Below, in pieces: positions 22,112 to 34,984 of a stretch of DNA of 64,000 bases. Location of the stretch: NCBI GenBank assembly GCA_018697195.1, contig CM031873.1, positions 1,302,596 through 1,366,595 on the forward strand, read 5' to 3'. The notes under the pieces are model-generated. The model worked only from the letters and a program-made list of their open reading frames with translations. It searched no databases and was not told the DNA's origin. Every line of letters starts with the position of its first letter. Positions within the stretch are counted from its first letter, which is position 1. The position numbers were made by a program, and so were the translations under genes. This DNA is from Certhia americana (taxonomy: Eukaryota > Chordata > Aves > Passeriformes > Certhiidae).

Positions 22112-22557
22112 TGGATGATCCTGGAGAGGCTCCCTGGAGCAGAGTCTGGACAGAGTTAAAGGAATAAAGCAGGCATTTATTAAAAGCCCTTCAAAGAATG
22201 CACCTTGGGCAGGGCAAGAGCCCGGCCAGGGCTGCACCCAAGATGGAGCCAAGGTGGAGCCGAGTCAGGAGTTTCACCCTTTGATCACTTTGGGTCCATT
22301 TCCACCTTGGCCTTCATTGTGCAATTCCAGCTCCAGGTTCTGCAGTCCCACCCTGCCAGCTTGCTCTCCTCACTTCTCTGCTGGTTGCACTTTTTGGGGC
22401 TGAGGCTGCAGCTTTGTTGTCCTTGGTTGTGGGGCTGCCAAAGGATTGTTGTGTGTGCCTGAGCTGTGAGCAGAGCTCACTGACATTTTGTGTGGGGTTC
22501 AGAGTCACACCCTAGTGCAGGATCTGAAAAATATGAGAGCCAAAGCTGAAGGCACCA
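22112..22557 (-). mobile_element. solo LTR, family A (copy A2)
   Basis: Near-complete copy of the 8762-9204 element in reverse. The plus strand starts TGGATGATCCTGGAGAGGC and ends GCTGAAGGCACCA. The complement of the polyadenylation signal ('ttattaaaagccc') lies near 22177. The interior is very similar to A1, including the 'aagtgatcaaagggtgaaac' word. No TSD is apparent. Confidence 0.8.
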
Positions 22558-22989
22558 TGGCCAATTCATGGTATTTCATGGTGGAGCTTTTGGTTGGGGT
22601 GTGGTCGAGGTTATTGATCCACACTCAAGAGAAGTTACTGAAATAAAGGGAGTAAAGAATCTGGGAGCGGGAAGGAAACAGGGTTAATCCAGATAATCAG
22701 CTTGCCTGGGATGGGAATGGCCTGGATCCTGCAGCACACGAGGCTGGAAGCTGCAGCACCATCCTGGCCGTGGGAGTGTGTGGCATTAGCAGGAACAGTG
22801 GCACAGACACTGCGCAGGAAGGCGACTGCACGTGTCAGCTCATTCTTCGCTGTGTTTGCATTTCCCTCCTTTCCTTCTTTACCAGGAGTGAGGAAAAAAA
22901 TATCCTTGAGGCCCCTTTTAAAGTGTCTTGAGCATCCAAGTGATGCTTTCACAGCAGCCTCAAGGGCAATTTATGGGGCAAGTATGGGC
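22558..22989. other. unique sequence, no gene seen
   Basis: Mixed unique DNA between LTR A2 and a CR1. Nothing is recognised. Confidence 0.4.
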
Positions 22990-23447
22990 AAAGCTTGGAG
23001 CTGCTGCAGAGAGCCCAGAGGAGGCTCCAGGATGAGCGGAGGATGGAGCAGCTCTGCTGGCAGGAAAGGCTGGCACAGCTGGGATTGTTCACCTGCACAG
23101 GAGAAGCTTTGGGCTGAGCTCAGGGTGGCCTTGCAGGGCCTGAAGGAGCTGCAGGAAAGATGGGGAGAGAGGGATGGGGGGACAGGACACAGGGAATGGC
23201 TTCAGACTGAGAGTGGGTTTAGATTGGATGTATGGAACAAATTCTTTCCTCTTCTGATGCTGGCACAGTTGCCCATGGAAGCTGTGGTTGCCCCTGGATC
23301 CCTGGAAGTGGCCATGGCCAGGTTGGAGCAGCCTGGGACAGTGGGAGATGTCCCTGCCATGGCAGGGGTGGAAGGTTGGAATGAGATGGGATTTAAGGTC
23401 CTTTCTAGCTCAGGCCTGTGATGATTTTTATGATTCTGTGATTTTCT
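22990..23447 (+). mobile_element. CR1 LINE fragment with 3' tail
   Basis: 'gcttggagctgctgcagagagcccagaggaggc', 'ggcctgaaggagctgcaggaaag', 'ggacaggacacagggaatggcttc' and 'ccctggatccctggaagtggccatggccagg', then a tail with 'tttttatgattctgtgatttt'. It is longer at its 5' side than most copies here. Confidence 0.9.
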
Positions 23448-23654
23448 TATCCCTGGGATGTCTCAGAGGTGGCCCAGAGGGAAATCCCAGAGGGACAGGT
23501 GCAGCTGCCTACATCCATCCTGCCTGGCCTTGGAATGATGAAACAGGGCAGGTGGTGGAAAAATCCCAAATCATGGGGTGAAAACACCCCTGTGGCATTT
23601 GCTATAGGACCAGGTGTGTTTGAGGCACCACAAGGTCTTGGAAAACTCTTGGGA

Positions 23655-23930
23655 GAGGAGGGATTTGGGTCCTGGGAGAGGACGGGTTTGGGTTCCCAGC
23701 AGAGTATGGATTTCAATTCTGGAAGAGGACGGATTCAGATTCCTGGGAGTGGATTGATTTGGGTTCTGGAACAGGATGGATTCAGGATCCTGGGACAGGA
23801 TGGATTTGGGTTCCTGGGACAGGATGGATTCGGGTTCCTGGGAGAGGATGGATTCAGGTTCCTGAGAGAGGATGGATTTGGGTTCTGGGAGGGGATAGAT
23901 TTGGGTTGTGGGACAGGATGGAATCAGGCT
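23655..23930. repeat. 24-bp minisatellite, about 11 copies
   Basis: Unit 'ggatggattcgggttcctgg' plus 'gaca/gaga', 24 bp in the best copies. Because 24 is a multiple of three, frames stay open on both strands (Phe/Leu/Gly-rich on plus, Ile/Leu/Ser/Glu/Pro-rich on minus), which explains the translations without a gene. Confidence 0.9.
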
Positions 23931-25992
23931 CTGCAATGGCTCCCAGCAGTCCTGCAGCCCATGAAGGGTCTGTTAAGGGTTTGTTCCTGTTCCTCACAGC
24001 CATTCTAAGAGCAGTGCCTGGCATTCTCAGAACTGCTCTTAAAACATTACCATATTTATAAGTAATGCCCTAATTTGAAGGGATATCGAGTTCTTTTAGA
24101 TGTAAGTAGTTATTAATTACAATGCAACAGGAAAATTCATTAGGGAATAGAATCAAACTTTCAATTAATGTCATTTTTATCCGGGAACATTAGATGAGCT
24201 GGGTTTTTTTGGTATTTTTTTTTCCCCTTGCCTTAACAAGGATCTGGAAACATTTGCTAATTTCCAACTATTATAGTTCCTTCTATGAAATAATGTGAGC
24301 TCTCATTTGCATATAAGAAAACATTTTCTGTATTCACTGTGACTCTGAGCTGCCCTATTTATATCAGGAAATTGAGCTGAAGACTCCCTGTGCATTTCAA
24401 GGCAAGGCTTCTCTCATGCAGAGGAGAATTTTTCCAGGCCTTCAGTGTACCAGGGGTTTTATTTTTGGGGGAGCTCTAACCCTGGGCTCTGCATGAGGCT
24501 TAGCAGAGGGGCTGAGATAAAGCTCAGGAGGTTTCTTGCTGAGTGTTCCACAAACATTTCCCTTGGCCTTTTTTTCTGAAGTGCTCTCTGCACTTCTTGT
24601 TCCAAACCTTTTACTTTCAATTTCATTTTCAGTCTCAAAGCCAAACCTGCCTGATACAACATCGAGCCTTCTGGTGCCAGGTGTGAAATCCTCATCACCT
24701 CAAGCTGAACAGATCAGGCACCTCCAGACTCTTTTGGTTGGGAACTGATTTTCCTTTCTGATCTGGGAACATTGCCAGGCTCAGGCTGGGTTTTGTTCTG
24801 CTGTTTCTATATCTAAGAGGTCCTTGCACAGCTGCAAGTCCATGGAAAATGGATCTTTAATGCAGAGGACTGAACCTGTGCTGTTCCAGGTCCATCTAAG
24901 CTCTGAATGGTTGAGTTTGGTTTTATCTGTGTTCTTCTGGTGAACCCTGCACAGCCACAGGAAGAAATAAATAAAAGAATTAAGAAATAAAAGAAATAAA
25001 GCTTGCAAAGACTCCCTTTGCTCCCTCATTCCACTGCTTTTGTCTCCCAGGTTTCCATGTTTGTTGTTGCTGCAAGCATCAGATAAATCAGCTGTATTAA
25101 AAAAAAAAAAAATAAAGAAGCAAAACAAACTTAAAGGCAGCAATAGCAGTAATCGCCATTCTATTAATGATCTAAATGCTGAGGGCAGGGCATTAATTTC
25201 AAATTTTAAAGCAGAAAAATCCATCGGTGTTTCAGCTGATCCCAGCTAGCTTTATTTTGGTTTTATATTACAAAAAAAAAAGTTTCAGATCCTTGCAAAA
25301 TAACTTTATTATAGTTAATTTTGTCCCGAGCTTTTTCCAATGGTAAAAAAATTTTTAAAATCCTTCTCCCATTGACTTAGGAGGAGAGGAGACCCTGGCC
25401 ATGGGATAAATGAGAACAGAAAGAGGGTAAGGCTCCTGTTGGAAAGCAGGGATGGGGATTTCTCAGCAAAACCCCTTTTTTGATAAAACCTCTGGCTCTC
25501 TAAACCTGGAGTTCAGCTCAGCTCAATCCCCCTTTCCCACCTAGGGCATTCAGATGAGCTCACAAAGGCAGCCCCGATGGCCCTGACCTTGGCAGAGTGC
25601 TCCTGAGCCGTGCAGGGAGGGAGGAGATGTCCCAAGAGGTGATTCCCGAGGGATGGATGGCTACTTGTGGGCTCCCCAATATCCACCATCCCAAAATCCA
25701 GCTCCCCTGGATGCTGCAGCATCCCCCAGGTCAGCTCCTGCCTCTCCCCACGCCTTTCTCCTGCCCTTCAGCTTCGCTCCAGCACTTCTCCTCCTCCTCT
25801 GCCTGGGCCAGCCTGTTCCAGGCTTTTGTTCCTTTGGTGGATGGAAACTTCCTTCATTTTTCCACTCGGAATTTATTCATGGTTAGTGCCAACTTTTTGT
25901 TCTTGTGCCAAGTTTGTCTGTTAGATCTTCTTCCTCCCTGGCACTTTCCCTGCCCACATTTATTTATAGAAAGCAATCTTTGCCTTTTTTTA
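23931..25992. other. unique sequence; candidate conserved block 24060-24400
   Basis: No gene seen. 24060-24400 is AT-rich and repeat-free, with 'gttattaattacaatg', 'tcaattaatgtc' and an octamer ATTTGCAT at 24305-24312, so it is a candidate enhancer-like conserved element. An A run interrupted by one T lies near 25099-25113. Confidence 0.35.
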
Positions 25993-26489
<497 letters not shown>

Positions 26490-28739
26490 TGCAGACCCTT
26501 TAAGCTCTCCCTCACCATGGCAAAGCCTGCTTTTTGGACAGCTGTCCAGCCTTGCTCTGTACCCCCATTTTAGAGCTGTGTTCCTCAGCTCGGGAGCTTC
26601 CTTGGGGCGAGCAGGAGTTGTCAGCGGCTCGTTTTTCTTGGTGAGCCTTTCAGCTGCCTCTGAGCCCCGTGTGTTTTTCTTGTCACTGTAATGTGCTTAG
26701 TAACAACACCTACCACTTTTCCATGTCACACTCTGCACTCCTCCCTCAGCTATACCCTGACTGGCACGGCAACACAAAGAAATTGCTTTTAAGCAGCAAG
26801 GGAAAACATTGCTTTCCTAAATAACCTTTGCCTCCTCCAGGTACCTCTGCAGGTCACGGGATTCCAGTGCTTTAGTGACTCACAGCTCTCCCACCTGGCA
26901 ATTATTAGCTCAAAACAACTCCTGAAGCCTTAAACAAACCTTTTTTTTTCTTCCTTTTTTTTGGGGGGGGAGGTTGCAGGGACCTCAGTGACATCTTGCC
27001 AGGTCTGCTGGAGTCACTGCTGCTTGGTAAAAATGCTGTGGCTTGAAGTGAGAAAAGTATAAATAGAGATTTTAATATAACTCAGTAATACATCACTGAT
27101 ATTTTACAGACCAGGAGGGATAATACATTGTGATAATATAATAACAGTTCCTGGGGAAAGTGTATTTTCAGATGAAAAGTGAGAAGGAAAAAAAAATGTG
27201 TTTTGAGAATTGAAAAATGTTTCAAGTTTACAAAACACGGAAGCCAACAGGAGGACATTTCAAAAGGAATCTGGTTGTTCAAGGGAAATGTTTGTTCCCT
27301 TTGAAAAGATTATTTCCCATCCAACACTGGTTTAGGGCAGCCCTGTCCAGCTGGTTGGGGCTGAAAAGAAAAGCAGGGGAGGCTCAGGAAGGGGAGCTGG
27401 GCACAGCACAGCCTGGGAGTGTTCCTGTTTCCAGCTGCCTGTGGGAATATTCCCATTTTTATGCTAAAACTGCCTCTGCTGGGTGCTCCACCTCTGGAGC
27501 ATCCCTGTGCTCCCAGCTTGACGCTCCTGGGATGTGGACCACGCTCTCCTGAAGCTCACAGGTCCTGCAGCTTTTGGGTTTTTTTCCCTAGAAATGCAGG
27601 AGTGGGGAGAATCTGGGAAATTCTGGGAGCCAAACTGGAAAATCTGGGAAGTGGCAGCAGGGAGGGAGTGAGGGAGAGTTCAGAGCCTTCCCTATGGACA
27701 GCCAGGGACTCCAAGGAGGAGCTGGGAGCACATCCCAGTGAATCCACCCGGGACAAGCTTGGGATGCTGGGATGTGGAACAGAGAATGGGGGCACGGGCT
27801 GACATAGAACAAAATCAGGGAAGGTTCTCTCTCCAGGGACCTGGGATGTCTCCTGGCACAAAGCCTGGCATCTTTTTCCATGACTCCAGGATGCGCCAGC
27901 AGTGCGGGATGCAAACTGGCACGCAACTACTCAGCCCTAATTCCTGCTCACCTGGAAATCTCAGGTTTTGTCAAACAGGAGGTAAAATGCAGAGCCTCGC
28001 TTAAGCCAGAGGAACACTGGGAGATGTTAGCACAGAGATTTTAATACTCAACTAATTAAAAAAAAAAAAGCCATCTTTTCCACTCTCAGGGGATTTGATT
28101 CCTTTTCTTTTATGCAGGCTGGAGGTACCACAGCCTTTCCAGATGATGTAATTAACCTGACCTATTTGGTGGCTCCATATTAATGTTCCTTTGTGAGGGA
28201 TTTACAACAAAGCCTCGTTATTAAAGACTTCAGAACAAGATTTATTATCGTTATCTTGTTTTTCCCCATTCATTATTCCCTTCTCCTCAGCTGGAAGTGA
28301 GTCAGGACCCCCCAGGCACTTTCTCCCAGCAATCTGGAGGAGACTGATGGGCCTGACCTCTGTGCTTTGCAATTTTCTGCCTTGCACAGTGGGTGCAGAG
28401 CTCTGAACTCTACAGAGCTGCACCAGAGGTTTATGTAATCCATCCAAAGGGATGGGGATTCTGCAGCTGGCACAGATTGTAATCCATGGGCATCTTCCTT
28501 CTGGCAGGCCCAGCCCCAAGGCCACAGCTACCACTGCCTGCAGTGCACTGGGACATTTTCAAAGGCTGGCACCTGGGAGGCTCTGAGGGCAGCGAGGTTG
28601 TTCATTAATCCCCATTTGTATCAGCAGCAAAAAACCTGCCAAATCCCCAGGCTGAGCACTTCTCTCAGCTGTAAGGGGTTTTTTTTGGACTACAATAGGT
28701 TTAGAGAGAATTCTGTACCAGAGTCAGAGCATCACATTC

Positions 28740-28743
<4 letters not shown>
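26490..28743. other. unique sequence, no gene seen
   Basis: Mixed unique DNA, with T-rich and G8 runs near 26941-26970. AT-rich 'gtaattaacctg' and 'catattaatgttcc' near 28150-28185 might be part of a conserved element. Nothing firmer can be said. Confidence 0.4.

Positions 28744-28774
<31 letters not shown>
28744..28774 (+). repeat. poly(T) run, 31 bp
   Basis: Uninterrupted T homopolymer. On the minus strand this would be a poly(A), but no retroposed gene is recognised next to it. Confidence 0.9.
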
Positions 28775-29225
28775 CCCTAGAACAAACTGTTACAGAGGGA
28801 ACTGCAGACAGATTTCTGTACCTGACTTTACTTCAAAGGATAGAACTCTGCCCAAACCCCACAGCAGACTTGGGTCTCATTGATTGCCAAGGGCAGACCA
28901 TTCTTAATGCATTGGTATTAAATAAACAGATAGGAAACTAACCTGAGATTTAAATTTCTGTTGAGATAATGTCGAAAGTTTATTGACCCAAGGGTGCTGG
29001 TGATTGAGTTAGTGTTCCACATCAATAGCTGTGGCCAGGCCTTTTGTAGGACACTGAGGAATGGGCTCAATATTTTGAGGTCTCGCTTGGAAGTAAATTT
29101 TTAGGCCTAACAGCAAATATGCTTTGTTTGGTCCACTGGGAAACTGTGTTTAGGTAGAGTTTAGTCCCTGCTTTCTTCCAGCACAGGGCCCAGTGTGAGG
29201 GAAGGGCAGGGAATATCCCAGGAGG
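28775..29225. other. unique sequence, no gene seen
   Basis: Mixed unique DNA. Nothing is recognised. Confidence 0.4.
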
Positions 29226-29485
29226 TGCCAAGGACCAAATTCCAGGGGTTGCCAAAGACCAAATTCCAGGGGATTCAAAGGACCAGATTCCAGGGGTTGC
29301 CAAGGACCAAATTCCAGGGGATACCAAGGACCAAATTCCAGGGGATTCAAGGGACCAAATTCCAGGGTATTCAAAGGACCAAATTCCAGGGTATTCAAAG
29401 GACCAAATTCCAGGGGATGCCAAGGCCCAAATTCCAGGGGATGCCAAGGACCAATTCCAGGGGATGCCAAGGACCAAGTTTCAGT
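29226..29485. repeat. 24-bp minisatellite, about 11 copies
   Basis: Unit 'gaccaaattccaggggattc' plus 'aaag' or 'gccaag' variants, 24 bp. It is unrelated in sequence to the 24-bp array at 23655. Both strands stay open because the period is a multiple of three. Confidence 0.92.
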
Positions 29486-30157
29486 CTCTCCGAGCACAGG
29501 ATGCTGGCCAGTGCCACCCCTAACTCCAATTTCAGGGACAGGAATTGTTCCAGGGGTCCTGTCTGGGTCCTTCCTGGCAGCAGGACATCCCTGCTGGACA
29601 CAGCTCTTCTCCCAGGGCAGAACTGTCCCTCTGTGAGCAACGGGAACTCTTTCTGTCACTGGACACAGGAGATTTATTGCAGAGATGAGGTGGCCCCCAA
29701 GCCCCATCCTGCAGTAATTAATTGGCAGCAGCAGCATTTTGAGAGACATTATCTGCTCTCCTGCTTGGATTAAGAATTCATGAGGGCAGAAATCATTCCA
29801 CGGGCTTTGTTTTGCTTTAAGTTATACTTTTATACAAATTATCTGAGGAGAGAGGCTGATTAATGGCAGGGAGAGAGTGAGCTCGGGAGACAATCCATCT
29901 CTTCTCTATCTCATCTCTCCCACCCTCCAGCCTGCAGGACAGAGCAGTGAGAGCAAAGTAAAAGCTCCAGCTCCTGCCTGGGGCTCCTTTCCCATTTCCT
30001 GTGTCTCTCTGGAGTTGAAATAAACACAGACTTCTGTAAGAAGCTCTCAGAGCTGAGGCCAGAGGACAGAAACTGTCACCCCCAGCAGTACCTCTGTCCT
30101 GCTCAGAGCTGGTGCCATGGCAGGAGGCTGCAGTGCCATGTCCTGAGTACCTGGCAC
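29486..30157. other. unique sequence, no gene seen
   Basis: Mixed unique DNA. Nothing is recognised. Confidence 0.4.
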
Positions 30158-30490
30158 TGATGCCTTAAGTTTTAGCTTTTATATTTTATAGTTCCTGTGC
30201 TGTTTTGGTGGGTAGTTTTAAGTTTCACATTAAGTGCTACTCAGCTCTCTTCACAAAGTTGATAGACAAAACAATTTCTTCTCTAGTTTGGGACCAAGGA
30301 CAATTTTCAGGCCCAAGAACAAAACCAACGGTGAAGTCAGAAGGAAAACCAAGGAGGATGGAGCTTCCTAAGCTGGAGCTGGAATTGCACAGTGAACTCC
30401 AATATGCTGATGGAGCAGAACTTATCAAAGTGTGAGCCCTGGTGGCCAGGTGTCCATTTTGTGCCCATTTGCAGTTGGCACTGCAACCTG
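30158..30490 (+). mobile_element. LTR family A, 3'-truncated (copy A3)
   Basis: It starts TGATGCCTTAAGTTTTAGC and matches copy A4 (47294-47741, reverse) through 'tgggaccaaggacaa', 'agctggagctggaattgcac' and 'gccaggtgtccattttgtg'. It stops before the polyadenylation-signal region, so the R/U5 end is missing. Confidence 0.78.
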
Positions 30491-31299
30491 AGACAAACTG
30501 GGAAACCCACATTATCCTTCAGGTTTGAAATGCTGCATCATCTCCATCCTGACGGGGAAAGGGCAGCTGATATCCCTCACACGGGGTGGCTGAGTTCCCC
30601 ACCAAACAGAATAATCAAAATGATCTTTGCAGCTCGGAGGCAGCAGCTGAACGATCACAGGAGAAGCCAAAGGCAGATATTAGCTCTCTGATTTAAAATT
30701 AAAACAATTGATCAATTGTCCTTGCTGGAATTAATAGCAAAACAAATCGGCCTGCAATATGAAAGTGCAATTCACTGCCTGGATCTGGCTGCATCCAAAT
30801 GTATGGGGTCTCTCAGGACAATCCTGGATATTTATTACAGCTGAATGAATTGCATTTTCGTACATAAAATGCAGATATTGGGCAATTTGGAAAGTAAAGG
30901 TCATTCTGAAAAGAATGGGGTTATTTTTGATTTATTTTTTTCAAGTGTGTGAAGTGGGAGTTTCCAGAGCTGGGCAAGTTCAGTGCAGGCATGGTCGGGA
31001 ATGGCAGGGGGGGTCTGGAGGGAAGGACGTGGAATTTCAGTCATTTTTATGCTGTAATTAAAGGAATTTTGTGCTCTGGATGAGGAGAGGAGGCTCTGGG
31101 GCTGAGTGTGATCATTGTGATCAGTTCTGTGTGAGCAGAATTGTTTGGGATTTGGGATTGAACTGGGATTGAATTCGTCCTGCTGTGCTCCCTGGGCAGC
31201 TCGGGGTCACCTGGCCTGAGCTTACCTGGGGGAAACAGCAAAGGCACAACCAAGGGGATGTGACCAAATACTGCTCAGCATTGGAAAGGGGCAGAGAGG
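30491..31299. other. unique sequence; candidate conserved block 30670-30920
   Basis: No gene seen. A perfect 16-bp palindrome ACAATTGATCAATTGT lies at 30704-30719, inside an AT-rich, repeat-free block containing 'gaattgcattttcg' and 'ggatatttattacagc'. A conserved regulatory role is only a guess. Confidence 0.35.
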
Positions 31300-31590
31300 A
31301 GCCTCAGAATCCCAGAATCCCTGACTGCTCTGGGTTAGAGGGACCTCAAATCACACCCAGTGCCACCCCTGCCATGCAGGGACACCTTCCACTATTCCAT
31401 ACTCTAAGCCCTGTCCAACTTTGGACATTCCAAGGATCCAGGGGCAGCCACAACTGCTCTGGAAATTCCATTCCAGCCCCTCCCCACCCTCACAGGAAAG
31501 AATTTGTCCCCAGTATCCCACCCAACCCTGCCCTCTGGCAGTTCAAAGCCATTCCCTGTGTCCTGTCCCTCCCTGGTGGCCCCAAAATGC
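31300..31590 (-). mobile_element. CR1 LINE fragment (minus strand)
   Basis: Inverted tail 'cagaatcccagaatccctgactgctctggg', then 'caccttccactattcc', 'ggatccaggggcagcc' and 'cctctggcagttcaaagccattccctgtgtcctg'. Confidence 0.9.
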
Positions 31591-33210
31591 CTTTTTTTTT
31601 TGAGGGAACAACAATGGGAACCTCAGGGAAATGTTTGGGTCCAGTAAAATAAAACAGAAAGTGTCCCTGCAGAGCTTTTGAATGAAATCAAACAAGGAGG
31701 AATTTACAACCCAGGCCTGGCTTATTCCTTGTGCAATTCCCTGTGGGATTTAACCCCTCCTTGGATCCTCCTTCCAGCCTGGCTGTTGGCCCAAGGTGAG
31801 CACTGTGGTTCTTGCTGGGCTGTAGCACTCAGGAGCTGCCCCTGGATTGCATTTCCCATCAGGGCTGGGCTGGGCTTCCAGCCTGGAATCAACTCCTCAC
31901 TTCCAGTTGGGAGACTTTTGGGCCTTGTTTAACAATGTGTTTCATTGCAAATTCTGTGGGTTTTTTTCTTTAAATGACAATTGAGAGATGTTTCATAATG
32001 AGCTAGCTCTGAATGAAAATACAAATGACTTCCCCTGAAGGACCTCGATCTGAAACATTTCATCTGGAGTGCAGGGAATCGCTTATTTGCTTTTCTTTGC
32101 CTTAAACAGAACAGCAAAATGAAGATGAGTTAATAAAATGGTTTTGATTCTGTCATTTTTTTTTAAATAAAAAATTCAGTCACTTGCAAAATGCTGCAAA
32201 TACCCCAGCTCCACTGCATTTAACAAAGACAATTCCTAGGGATTTTTCAGTTCTAGATGTATTTCCTCCTTCCTGTGCCTCAACTCCATAAACCCAATGC
32301 CTTTTCCATATCTCAGAGCTCCTTCTTGGTGGCTTGGAAGAATCCTCAGGGATGAGGTTTCCCTGTGTACCATGGGCAGAGAAGTGGCTTTGCCATGCAG
32401 GACAAATTTCAAATTTTGAGCTGCACCCACCCATAAATCAGCAGAGATTTATGAGCTGGGGCAGATGTGGGGCTGTGGTTACCCTGGCTGAACGTGCATT
32501 TCTCTCAGAGGGAAGGGGATCATCCTCACATGATAAAAACCAGGAATTTCTCCTCAGCCAACAGGATTTAACAGCTCATCCTCACATCAGTATAAACCAG
32601 GAATTTCTTCTTAGCCATCAGGATTTCATACTTCCAGACAGTAAGAATGAAAAGAAAACAGGGAGAGACTTTTGAGAAGCTCTTGTTTGGGGGTTTTATA
32701 TTTTTTGATCATCTGTAGGGAAGAGGAAATTCAGTGCAGGAACAGTCTTTAAATGATGGTGAGAAAGTAAATCCAGGGAATTCTGCTCACTCCCTGTCTC
32801 ATCTCCCCTGTGTTTTGGAGCTGGAGGGAGGTGCCAGAGGTGTCAATGCCACTGGTCAAACCTGCTCTAAACTAAAACCCACAAAACCACCAAAAACGCA
32901 AACCTATAACCCACCAAAACCTAGCCTAAACCACCACATTTCCCATAAAACCTAACAATGACTAAGTGAGCTAAACTACAACCTACAAAAAAAAACCTTT
33001 CTAAATCTGTCATTTCTTCAAAACAGCAAAAACTGTTGTTGTTTAATATTGTTCATTTGTTATTCTAAAAAGCATTTTACGTGTTAAATAAAGTTTTTTT
33101 CCACTTATCTCTAAAATTATCTTTTCCCCCAACCATTTAAAAAAACCTAAACACTTAAACTTATTAAATTTATTTTCTAAAAAATCCCCAAATTTACCTT
33201 AAACCAAAAC
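31591..33210. other. unique sequence; A/C-rich low-complexity part
   Basis: No gene seen. 32860-33205 is strongly A/C- and A/T-biased with little G ('aaacctataacccacc'), a low-complexity stretch of unknown origin, possibly ERV-derived. Confidence 0.4.
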
Positions 33211-33253
33211 AACCTGTCACACAGGTTGGGCATCAGGTTTTTCCCACCTGATG
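33211..33253. other. two adjacent perfect hairpins
   Basis: Stem 1 is AACCTGT/ACAGGTT with loop CAC (33211-33227). Stem 2 is CATCAGGT/ACCTGATG with a 7-nt pyrimidine loop (33231-33253). They lie 58 bp outside LTR B1. The function is unknown. Confidence 0.6.
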
Positions 33254-33310
33254 AATTGTTTCATTGAGGATGCTCATATAAAAATTTTTATCCCTTTTTA
33301 TCACCCTGAC

Positions 33311-33888
33311 TGTGAAAAATGAAGTAAGATTTAAAAAGATTTTAAAAGTTTCAAGATTTCCTGGTAAGATTTCAGAAGTTTAGTAAAAGACAATAAGGAT
33401 AAGACAATAAAGCAAAAAAGTTAGATATGGCACTTAGCCAAGAGCACACCCTAAATCAGAACATACTTCTTTAAATGCACCAACTTGTTGTATATTCACA
33501 GACCCTCTTGCATTATTTAAAAACATTCCTTTAATTTCCCCCCACACCCTAACCTGTCCTTCTCCTTTCCATTTTATTTCTCTTGGTGGTTCCAGTCGAT
33601 CCTCTGATAACACACCATAAATAAATTTCTTCCCTGAGGGTCTGGTGTCTGTCACATCTTCTTCATCCAAATAGGATAATCCAAGAATGTCAAGAATTCC
33701 CTGACTCTCTTTTTACCATTCTCTGAGATAGTTACAAAAGCTTTTTACAGCACTCTACTATTTCTGAGTTTTGCTAACAGCAGAAATAAAAGAGACTCTA
33801 TTAATACAGCAAATTTTTTCTACATTATGCATATAGAATTCCTTTTAATATTTGCAAAAAGCCGACTTTATAATATGCATTTATATCA
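33311..33888 (-). mobile_element. solo LTR, family B (copy B1)
   Basis: A 578-bp element nearly collinear with 42623-43180. It shares 'ttcctggtaagattt', 'gatatggcacttagccaag', 'gaacatacttctttaaatgc', 'ctcttggtggttccagtc' and 'atgcatttata'. Its ends are TG...CA. Flanks CTGAC (left) and CTGTG (right) agree at 3 of 5 positions, so the TSD is decayed or absent. Orientation is by analogy with B2. Confidence 0.8.
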
Positions 33889-34020
33889 CTGTGTCTGGCT
33901 CGTGTTTCTAGGAGCAGAGAAAAAGGCACCAGGGAAGGCAGAGCCCTGCAGTGACCTTGGCAAGGAGAATTAACTTCTCCTCTGTCCCACAGTCCCAGCA
34001 AGGAGAGGACATCTCTGGTT

Positions 34021-34497
34021 TCTGTGTGTTTTTGTTCTTCCCAAGAATGCAAAAGTCTTTTTACCCAGCACCAAGATCGAAGGAAAGACCAAGAGCCATC
34101 TCCTCTGCTTTTTCAAGGTTGTTTATTCTCTCTTATCTCTACATTTTCTTCCCTGACCCACAGAGATCCTTTCAGCAGGTCAGTTCACAGCAAACAGCAT
34201 CACCCCGAAGGTGACGAGCATCTTCATACTAAAAATTACATCTACTTTGTTTATAAAAGATTCCCAATCCCTATCTCTCATGTTAGGAAGTCAGGCTCTA
34301 CTCTAAACCAACCAAAGATGCCAACGTCATGGCAGAAAATGGAGAAGGTGAAGAAGGAAGAAGAAGCCCCAAAGCCACGTGGAGATTCCATATTGTCTTC
34401 TTCTGCTTATCAGTCTAAAAACTTTATAAATCTATTTTTCACCCTGTGATTAACTATCACTCTACTTAAACTCTCATAGTCTGTAAATCCTCGCACA
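34021..34497 (-). mobile_element. probable solo LTR, family D (related to C)
   Basis: It aligns by landmarks with LTR C at 53284-54047. The shared landmarks are 'tgtttatt' (polyadenylation signal on minus) followed by 'ctcttatctct', a GAA-rich tract about 225 bp further on (34346-34370), then 'attcc/cctccat.ttgt' and 'ttttcaccctgtgattaac'. The right end is CGCACA. The left end is uncertain by about 20-80 bp and no TSD was found. Confidence 0.55.
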
Positions 34498-34984
34498 GAG
34501 GTGGTAATTTCCCCCAAGGGCTAAAATCAAAGGCACAGGAGTTTTTGACTCCTTGCCAAGGTTTTCCATCTCCCTGTCCGGATCTGGAATCACCCAGGAC
34601 AGTCAGAGGAATGTTCTGGACTCTGACAAGGACACCCTGAGCCTGGAGAGCTGGCAGCAGCGACTGCCCTTTAGTTCAAAGTCCACACCCAGTGCCTCAG
34701 GGCAGCACATCAAATATTCAGTGAAAGACTTCAAAGCTCTCTGTGCTCCTTGGGATGTTCAGCAGCAGTGCCAGGCTGTCCTCAGGCCACCAGGGCTCCC
34801 AGAGCTGTGCTGGGAGCTGGCTCTTCCCAGCCCTGCAGCTGGAGCTATGCTGGATCAGCATTTCCAGGCACTGCCGGCAGCTACAGGGACCACACCGACT
34901 CCTCAGCCTGAAATCTTGCATTTGAACTTTGCCTACAGCTCTGCAACACTGCTCTGCCAGGATATCTCACAAAGATTCTTTCAG
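34498..34984. other. unique sequence, no gene seen
   Basis: Mixed DNA between LTR D and a CR1. A 161-codon plus frame crosses into the CR1 and is not called. Confidence 0.4.
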
